7,538 bases of DNA from CAINVV01 sp964528535 (GTDB lineage Bacteria > Bacteroidota > Bacteroidia > Bacteroidales > Prolixibacteraceae), in assembly GCA_964528535.1 (NCBI GenBank), contig CAZGSQ010000157.1:1-7538 (forward strand), given 5' to 3'. A model generated the notes under the pieces. It made no database searches. It saw only the letters and a program-made list of their open reading frames with translations, and was not told where the DNA came from. Both the position numbers and the translations under genes were made by a program. Below are positions 1-4,366 of this stretch, piece after piece (the stretch's first letter is position 1; each line of letters starts with the position of its first letter).

Positions 1-45
1 GATAGCTTCAGGTGACTGGAGTTCAGACGTGTGCTCTTCCGATCT
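1..45 (+). other. Illumina TruSeq adapter left at contig end (artefact)
   Basis: Bases 12-45 match the TruSeq read-2 adapter, starting GTGACTGGAGTTC and ending CTCTTCCGATCT. Bases 1-3 (GAT) fit the end of the P7 primer. Bases 4-11 (AGCTTCAG) sit exactly where the 8-base i7 index goes and are the reverse complement of CTGAAGCT, which I recall as index D707. This is library sequence that survived trimming and was assembled, so it should be masked. Genomic sequence starts at 46, and the contig end here is unreliable. Confidence 0.97.
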
Positions 46-102
46 GGGCTCCCTGCAAACTGCCCGGTGGAGGTTGAAGCGATTTTTGAGTTGGTTGATT
101 AG
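46..102 (+). CDS. Possible C-terminal tail of a RidA/YjgF-like protein (5' truncated)
   Basis: Directly after the adapter one frame is open for 18 codons to a TAG at 100-102 and reads GLPANCPVEVEAIFELVD. The pattern LP-x(3)-PVEVEAIF resembles the last strand of RidA/YjgF-family enamine/imine deaminases, which often end in a form like LPxGAxVEVEAI. The rest of the gene would lie beyond the contig end. If real, it converges with the GntR gene. The fragment is very short, and its last bases overlap a GTTGATTAGTTGA-type low-complexity run common between genes in such genomes, so the match may be chance. Confidence 0.3.
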   Translation, partial: GLPANCPVEVEAIFELVD

Positions 103-411
103 TTGAGGTGCTCCTTTCCTCCTAACTCCAAACTCCCCGCATTCCCACAAGCGCACATGCTCAAATCAGCAAATCAAAGAAAGATCATATGATCACCTCA
201 CTAAATTGGCTAATCATCTAATTTTCAAATATCCCAGTCTCAGTCCCAGTCTTATAGTCCCCCCTTCGGCAAGCTCAGGGACCGATGGGATCGTCATGCA
301 AGAAAGGCCTTCGACCCTTCGACATGCTCAGGGGAGTCCATGCTCAGGGGAGTCCAAGCCCTGGTGAGTAAATGCCTTAGTGCACATCTTCTTCTTCCTC
401 CCAGTCCCCTC
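103..411. other. Non-coding region downstream of the regulator gene
   Basis: I see no gene here. The left part (103-209) holds short low-complexity motifs (GTTGATTAGTTGA, CAAATCAGCAAATC) and a perfect 12-base palindrome GATCATATGATC at 183-194. The right part is the left copy of the dispersed repeat described separately. No GC-rich hairpin followed by a T run is visible, so no classical terminator can be called for either the regulator or the possible gene tail at 46-102. Confidence 0.7.
210..394 (-). repeat. Dispersed intergenic repeat, left copy (inverted relative to the copy at 6868-7032)
   Basis: Read on the minus strand, this block follows the GntR stop codon after 17 bases. It runs GAAGAAGATGTGCACTAAGG, then ATTTACTC, CCCCTGAGCATG, TCGAAGGGTCGAAGG, TTGCATGA, GATCCCATCGGTCCCTGAGC, TTGCCGAAGG, and ends GAAAATTAGATGATTAG. 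The same ordered blocks appear on the plus strand at 6868-7032 with scattered substitutions. The left copy has an extra 16-base unit (323-338 and 339-354 are identical, CATGCTCAGGGGAGTC) and an extra CTGAGACTGGGA-like unit. The motif family resembling CCCTGAGCTTGTCGAAGGG is one I associate with multicopy intergenic repeats. Function is unknown. Confidence 0.85.
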
Positions 412-1110
412 TCAAAAGCTCCCGCTCAACACAAACTCATCCGTGTTGCAGAAGACCTGGCTGTAGATGTAGATCCCCTCGCGGTTGGTTTCGATCTTGC
501 GGTTGAGCTGCACGACAGGGTGCCCGGCTGGTACACCGAAGTATTTTTGCAAGCGCGTATCGGCGGTGATGGCCAGGATGCGCTGTTCGCCTCCTTTGAC
601 CTCCAATTGGTAGTTCTTCCTCAGAATGTCAAAAAGTGATTTGTTCTCCAGGTTTTTGCCTGTAAAACGCGGAAAATTGATGTTGGGGACCATGGTGATG
701 TCGAAAAATACGGGCTTGTTGTTGACAAGCCTCAGCCGCTCCATGTAGATGCAACCCGATTCCTGCTCTATCCTGGTAAGTGAAAAGGAGAATGCCTCTG
801 TCCAATTGCGGATTTCAGGGGGGACAATGATCCTGGTAAGCAGATTTTCCTTGCCTACGGCGGAGGTGGTTCCTTTCATCGCCAAAATGCCTACGCCTTT
901 TGGAGCCCCTTTGACGATGCTGCCTTTCCCCTGGTGTCTGACTATAAATCCTTCGTTCGACAAGCGGTCGAGGGCTTTCCGGATGGTTGGCCTTGTTACT
1001 TTGTGTAGCGCACACAACTCATTTTCGGAGGGCAACAAATCACCCTCTTTGTAAACAGCTTCGTTGATGTGCTGCCTCAAAATCTCATACACCTTCCGGT
1101 GATGCGGCAT
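412..1110 (-). CDS. GntR family transcriptional regulator, HutC subfamily (wHTH + UTRA)
   Basis: A DNA-binding repressor-type regulator of 232 residues from the ATG. The N-terminal winged helix-turn-helix is clear: RKVYEILRQHI, then EGDLLPSENELC, VTRPTIRKALDRL and the wing EGFIVRHQGKGSIV, all within about residues 5-66. The remainder (about 95-232) fits a UTRA effector domain, with the landmark ERLRLVNNKPVFFD and a C-terminal YSQVFCNTDEF. Length is normal for HutC members (230-250). Start choice: the ATG at 1110 is the first ATG. The frame stays open upstream through TTG codons at 1128 and 1146, with a TAA 9 bases before the latter, so a start 6 or 12 codons longer is possible. It is divergent from the E2-E3-E1 genes, and two HutC-like dyads lie between. 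I infer control of the dehydrogenase genes and of itself. The effector is unknown. Confidence 0.93.
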   Translation of the reverse strand: MPHHRKVYEILRQHINEAVYKEGDLLPSENELCALHKVTRPTIRKALDRLSNEGFIVRHQGKGSIVKGAPKGVGILAMKGTTSAVGKENLLTRIIVPPEIRNWTEAFSFSLTRIEQESGCIYMERLRLVNNKPVFFDITMVPNINFPRFTGKNLENKSLFDILRKNYQLEVKGGEQRILAITADTRLQKYFGVPAGHPVVQLNRKIETNREGIYIYSQVFCNTDEFVLSGSF

Positions 1111-1199
1111 CGTTGTTTCAAATTCCAAAGTAGGATCGTTTCTCAACTTTAACTTTTATTCGTTACCGGTTAAACAGCTCTTGGACACCTCTGACAGGA

Positions 1200-1207
1200 C
1201 AAATTTA
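1200..1207 (-). promoter_or_regulatory. Candidate -7 element for the GntR gene
   Basis: On the minus strand these bases read TAAATTTG, matching the Bacteroidetes -7 consensus TAnnTTTG. Transcription would begin around 1193-1196, giving a leader of roughly 85 bases to the ATG at 1110. No good TTTG -33 element is visible; the nearest is a TTTA 22 bases upstream. The assignment is moderate because the region is so AT-rich. Confidence 0.45.
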
Positions 1208-1227
1208 TAAACTCTTTTAATAAAAAT

Positions 1228-1237
1228 TGTAAATACA
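1228..1237. promoter_or_regulatory. Candidate HutC-type operator, regulator side
   Basis: TGTA-AA-TACA is a perfect dyad of 4-base arms with a 2-base spacer. It matches the TGTA-N2-TACA site described for HutC of Pseudomonas. It lies where the -33 element for the minus-strand promoter should be, about 20-30 bases upstream of TAAATTTG. A repressor bound here would block transcription of the regulator gene itself. The dyad is short and the region AT-rich, so support comes mainly from the second site at 1326-1341. Confidence 0.5.
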
Positions 1238-1259
1238 TATATTTTTTTAAATATATTTG

Positions 1260-1286
1260 TTATAGTACATATAATCAATACTATAA
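1260..1286. repeat. Inverted repeat in the divergent spacer (8-base arms, 11-base spacer)
   Basis: TTATAGTA at 1260-1267 is matched exactly by its reverse complement TACTATAA at 1279-1286, with an 11-base spacer. It sits between the two HutC-like dyads. It could be a binding site for a second regulator or a by-product of AT-rich sequence. It has no T run or GC stem, so it is not a terminator. Confidence 0.4.
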
Positions 1287-1325
1287 ATTTATTTATGCGA
1301 GAATTAACATTTATTTTATATTCGT

Positions 1326-1341
1326 ACTTGTATTTACAAGT
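1326..1341. promoter_or_regulatory. Candidate HutC-type operator, E2 side
   Basis: ACTTGTA-TT-TACAAGT is a perfect 16-base dyad with 7-base arms and a 2-base spacer. Its core TGTA-N2-TACA is the HutC recognition pattern, and the flanking CTTGTA/TACAAG also agrees with HutC operators as I recall them. The dyad covers the CTTG at 1327-1330 that serves as the best -33 element for the E2 promoter, so bound repressor should prevent polymerase binding. A HutC-family gene lies about 215 bases away, making it the obvious ligand. Confidence 0.7.
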
Positions 1342-1358
1342 TGAATTATTTAGCTTTG
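1327..1358 (+). promoter_or_regulatory. Candidate Bacteroidetes-type promoter for the E2-E3-E1 genes
   Basis: CTTG (1327-1330) and TAGCTTTG (1351-1358) are separated by 20 bases. This fits the Bacteroidetes vegetative promoter of a -33 TTTG and a -7 TAnnTTTG with about 19-20 bases between. The -7 match is complete and the -33 match is three of four. Transcription would begin near 1362-1366, leaving only about 10 bases before the ATG at 1375. Confidence 0.6.
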
Positions 1359-1374
1359 TCAAAAAATTGTTGAT

Positions 1375-2706
1375 ATGGCGACCATAGTGATCATGCCCAA
1401 GCAGGGGCAATCTGTTGAAAGTTGTATTCTGACCGAAATTCCAGGAGGAAAGGGAGCCCGGGTATCGAGGGGTGAGCTACTTTTTGCCTACGAAACCGAC
1501 AAGGCCTCCTTCGAGGAGTATGCCCCTGTGGATGGGACAATTCTGGCATTTTATTACGAATCGGGCGACGAAGTGCCTGTTTTGAAGGAGGTTTGTGTGA
1601 TTGGTGAGCCAGGCGAAACTGTTGGCAACAGCGCTGAGAAAGTGGCTGAGACGATGGAAGCAGTGGTCGCGGCGATCCCGGTTACGGAAGCGAAAAAAGC
1701 AGATCTGTCCGGATTGGTGCCGCAAATGCCGGACGGCGGTGCACAGCAATTTGTTTCGCCCCGTGCCAGATTATTGGCAGAAAGAGAGGGTGTCGAAATT
1801 GCCGCTCTCCGTGGATCAGGTCCCAATGGAAGGGTTATCGAACAGGATGTTACTGCTTATTTGGCCTCCAAACCTAAAATTACGCCATTGGCCAGAAGGA
1901 GGGCCGGGGAGGAGCAGCTCTGTTCCGATTGTACGGGCAGCGGACTCGCAGGAGCCATCACTGCCAAGGATCTGAAACAGCCTTCGCTGGTTGCTTCGGA
2001 TGCATCCGATGAATTTGAAATTAAGAAATTGTCCAATATCAGGAAGCTGATTGCCAAGGCTATGCTCCATTCGCTGCAAAATTCCGCCCAGCTGACGCAC
2101 CATTTGTCGGCCGATGCCAGGCAGATCCAGTTGCTGCGAAAAATTGTCAAGAAGGCTGTCGACGGTGGTTATCCTACAAATATTACACTCAACGACCTGA
2201 TTTGCTTCGCGGTGGTGAAGGCCTTGAAAAAATATCCGCAGGTAAACACCCATTTTGGCGACGACTCGATGAAATATTTCAAGAAGATTCATCTTGGAAT
2301 TGCCGTCGATACCGACCGCGGACTGATGGTGCCTGTCATCCGAAATGCCGATGACCTCTCCATTCAGGGACTTTCGAACCAGATGAAAGAGGTAGCTGCA
2401 GCCTGTAAAAAAGGCAGCATCAACCCGGAGCTGCTTGCATCGGAAGCCGCTACATTCACGGTTTCAAATCTTGGAAATTATGGCGTCGAAATGTTTACGC
2501 CTGTCATCAATCTGCCACAAACGGCAATTCTTGGCGTCAATACCATTGTTCCCAGGCCAAAAGAGCTGGGCGATGGCGTCTATGGCTTCGTTCCGCACCT
2601 CGGTTTGAGCCTGACCTACAACCACCAGGCCCTCGATGGCGGAGAAGCAACGCGATTTTTGAAACAAATTGCGGTAGAAATCGAAAACTTATCTATCGAA
2701 CTTTAA
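1375..2706 (+). CDS. Dihydrolipoamide acyltransferase (E2) of a 2-oxoacid or acetoin dehydrogenase complex
   Basis: A 443-residue E2 core subunit that carries the acyl group on lipoamide and transfers it to CoA. An N-terminal lipoyl domain spans about 1-80, with lipoylated lysine K43 in ETDKASFEE. An Ala/Val/Glu-rich linker follows, then a peripheral subunit-binding domain at about 126-164 (SPRARLLAEREGV ... GSGPNGR). Residues 169-201 (TPLARRR ... GSGLAG ... TAKDL) look like a degenerate second copy of that domain, with an added CSDC. The catalytic domain occupies about 213-443 and ends with the active-site motif NHQALDGG, where H417 and D421 are the expected catalytic residues. Length is typical for a one-lipoyl-domain E2. 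The ATG leaves a complete lipoyl domain, so the start is secure. It is first of three co-directional genes, and E3 starts 18 bases after its stop. Sequence alone does not separate pyruvate, branched-chain and acetoin complexes. Confidence 0.95.
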   Translation: MATIVIMPKQGQSVESCILTEIPGGKGARVSRGELLFAYETDKASFEEYAPVDGTILAFYYESGDEVPVLKEVCVIGEPGETVGNSAEKVAETMEAVVAAIPVTEAKKADLSGLVPQMPDGGAQQFVSPRARLLAEREGVEIAALRGSGPNGRVIEQDVTAYLASKPKITPLARRRAGEEQLCSDCTGSGLAGAITAKDLKQPSLVASDASDEFEIKKLSNIRKLIAKAMLHSLQNSAQLTHHLSADARQIQLLRKIVKKAVDGGYPTNITLNDLICFAVVKALKKYPQVNTHFGDDSMKYFKKIHLGIAVDTDRGLMVPVIRNADDLSIQGLSNQMKEVAAACKKGSINPELLASEAATFTVSNLGNYGVEMFTPVINLPQTAILGVNTIVPRPKELGDGVYGFVPHLGLSLTYNHQALDGGEATRFLKQIAVEIENLSIEL

Positions 2707-2724
2707 CATTTAAGCAAAATCAAG

Positions 2725-4089
2725 ATGAGCAAAAATTACGATCTGGCAATTATTGGTGGCGGTCCTGCGGGTTATGTTGCAGCCGAACGCGCCGGACACA
2801 AAGGACTTAAGGTAGTCCTGATCGAAAAAGGTGAATTGGGTGGTGTCTGTCTCAACGAAGGTTGTATCCCTACCAAAACGCTGCTGTACAGCGCGAAATT
2901 GTTCGACAACGCCATTGGTGCAAGCAAATACGGCGTCGAAGCCAAGGAGGTTACTTTCGATTTTGGCAAGATGATGTCGCGGAAAGAGAAGGTGGTCAAA
3001 AAACTGGTGGGCGGCGTCGGACTCAAAATGAAAGAGCACCATGTAACGGTGCTGAAGACAACGGCATTCATCAAAGGACGTTCTGCTTCGGGCATTGCCA
3101 TCACCGCCGGTGAGGAGGAGATTGAAGCCACCAACTTGTTAATTTGTACCGGATCGGAGGCATTTGTGCCACCAATCCCGGGTCTTGGAACCCCGAATGA
3201 AACCATCCTTACCAACCGCGAGATTCTCCAGCTGAAGGAGCTTCCGGCCTCCATGGTGGTCATCGGTGGTGGTGTGATCGGAATGGAATTTGCCAGCTTC
3301 TTCAATTCATTGGGCACCAAGGTGACCATTGTGGAGATGATGGACGAAATACTAACCGGCATGGACAGCGAAATGAGCGCCATGATGCGTCAGATCTATG
3401 CAAAAAAAGGGATCACTTTCCACCTCTCCTCCAAGGTTGTTGAAGTGAAAGGAACCGAAGTGGTCTTCGAGAAGGCAGGAAAAACGGAATCCGTATCCGG
3501 CGAAAAAATCCTGGTAAGTGTTGGAAGAAAGCCTGTTACGAAAGGATTCGGCCTCGAAAATATTGGTGTCGAACTCGACAGGGGCGGTATCAAGGTGGAT
3601 GAAAAAATGAAAACCAATGTGCCGAATGTATATGCAGCCGGCGACGTAACCGGATTCTCGCTCCTGGCCCACACCGCCAGCCGCGAGGGTGAAGTGGTGG
3701 TCAACAACCTGACAGGAAGAAACGACAGGATGCGGTACAATGCCATCCCGGGTGTAGTCTACACCAATCCCGAATTTTCGGGTGTCGGACTGACGGAAGA
3801 GAAGGCCAAAGAGAAAAATATTGCCTACCGGATGGTCAAGCTGCCCATGGCTTATGCCGGTCGTTTCATTGCAGAAAACGAGGGCGGAAGTGGTTTGTGC
3901 AAGGTTCTCGTGGGAGAAAAATATGGCGAGGTACTTGGCGTTCACATGCTTGGCAACCCTTCGAGCGAAATGATTTACGGTGCCTGCATGGCCATCGAAA
4001 TGGAGATGACACTCAAGGAGATGGAGGAGGTGGTATTCCCGCATCCAACTGTTTCTGAGATATTTAAAGAAACGATCTTCGGTTTCTAA
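2725..4089 (+). CDS. lpdA: Dihydrolipoamide dehydrogenase (E3)
   Basis: A 454-residue flavoprotein disulfide reductase that reoxidises dihydrolipoamide on E2 and passes electrons through FAD to NAD+. The FAD-binding Rossmann motif IIGGGPAGYVAAERAG is at residues 9-24. The redox-active disulfide is GGVCLNEGCIPTK, with C42 and C47. The NAD-binding motif VVIGGGVIGMEFASFF spans 178-193, followed by the second FAD motif YAAGDVTG (303-310). The C-terminal dimerisation domain carries the active-site dyad in HPTVSE, H440 and E445. All catalytic residues are present and the length is near the usual 460-475. It lies 18 bases after E2 without its own visible promoter, so co-transcription is likely. It presumably binds the subunit-binding domain of the adjacent E2. 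No Shine-Dalgarno is evident. Confidence 0.97.
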   Translation: MSKNYDLAIIGGGPAGYVAAERAGHKGLKVVLIEKGELGGVCLNEGCIPTKTLLYSAKLFDNAIGASKYGVEAKEVTFDFGKMMSRKEKVVKKLVGGVGLKMKEHHVTVLKTTAFIKGRSASGIAITAGEEEIEATNLLICTGSEAFVPPIPGLGTPNETILTNREILQLKELPASMVVIGGGVIGMEFASFFNSLGTKVTIVEMMDEILTGMDSEMSAMMRQIYAKKGITFHLSSKVVEVKGTEVVFEKAGKTESVSGEKILVSVGRKPVTKGFGLENIGVELDRGGIKVDEKMKTNVPNVYAAGDVTGFSLLAHTASREGEVVVNNLTGRNDRMRYNAIPGVVYTNPEFSGVGLTEEKAKEKNIAYRMVKLPMAYAGRFIAENEGGSGLCKVLVGEKYGEVLGVHMLGNPSSEMIYGACMAIEMEMTLKEMEEVVFPHPTVSEIFKETIFGF

Positions 4090-4140
4090 CAACAAATATT
4101 GATACTCAATTTTCATTTTCCCGCTTTAACCTCCCCCCAG

Positions 4141-4345
4141 TATCTCCTATCTCCTATCTCATAACTCATATCTCANNNNNNNNNNNNNNNNNNNNNNNNN
4201 NNNNNNNNNNNNNNNNNNNNNNNNNNNNNNNNNNNNNNNNNNNNNNNNNNNNNNNNNNNNNNNNNNNNNNNNNNNTTTCTCATATCTCATTTCTCATATC
4301 TCATTTCTCATATCTCATTTCTCATATCTCATTTCTCATATCTCT
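4141..4345 (+). repeat. Heptanucleotide tandem repeat, consensus TWTCTCA, broken by the gap
   Basis: Left of the gap are five consecutive 7-base units: TATCTCC twice, TATCTCA, TAACTCA and TATCTCA (4141-4175). Right of it are ten more (4276-4345), alternating TTTCTCA and TATCTCA, so the higher-order unit is the 14-mer TTTCTCATATCTCA present almost exactly five times, with only the last base changed. Units are complete on both edges of the gap. The array ends 21 bases before the E1 ATG. It is a slippage-prone simple repeat, which probably explains why assembly failed here. Confidence 0.95.
4176..4275. other. Scaffold gap, 100 N
   Basis: Exactly 100 N bases, the default length often used for a gap of unknown size. 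It lies inside the heptad repeat, so the missing sequence is most simply more repeat units. A small gene or promoter in the gap cannot be excluded. Confidence 0.99.
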
Positions 4346-4366
4346 TAAACTCATTTTTCATAAAAC

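Larger units (their letters stand above)
1147..1374. promoter_or_regulatory. Divergent AT-rich control region between the regulator and dehydrogenase genes
   Basis: This 228-base spacer separates oppositely oriented start codons. By my count only 27 of 174 bases in 1201-1374 are G or C, against a roughly balanced composition in the genes on both sides. It holds candidate promoters in both directions, two TGTA-N2-TACA dyads and a longer inverted repeat, each listed separately. An open frame on the minus strand across this region reflects the AT-rich composition and is not a believable gene. Confidence 0.85.
4090..4366. other. Intergenic region between E3 and E1, with assembly gap
   Basis: The spacer is 277 bases as written, but its true length is unknown because of the gap. 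Its recognisable content is the heptanucleotide tandem repeat. No TAnnTTTG promoter element is visible in the bases shown. Whether E1 is read through from E2-E3 or has its own promoter hidden in the gap cannot be decided from this sequence. Confidence 0.8.

Noticed and set aside
183..194. Palindrome GATCATATGATC as an operator
   Set aside because: It is perfect over 12 bases, but it lies between convergent gene ends with no promoter nearby, so there is no reason to call it regulatory.
340..639. Plus-strand open frame across the end of the GntR gene
   Set aside because: It overlaps a well-supported regulator gene on the other strand and the dispersed repeat, and its translation shows no recognisable domain.
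1156..1410. Minus-strand open frame across the divergent spacer
   Set aside because: It covers the AT-rich control region and the start of E2; its Ile/Asn/Lys/Tyr-rich composition comes from the base composition.
4141..4345. CRISPR-like array
   Set aside because: The units are contiguous 7-base repeats without unique spacers; this is a simple tandem repeat.
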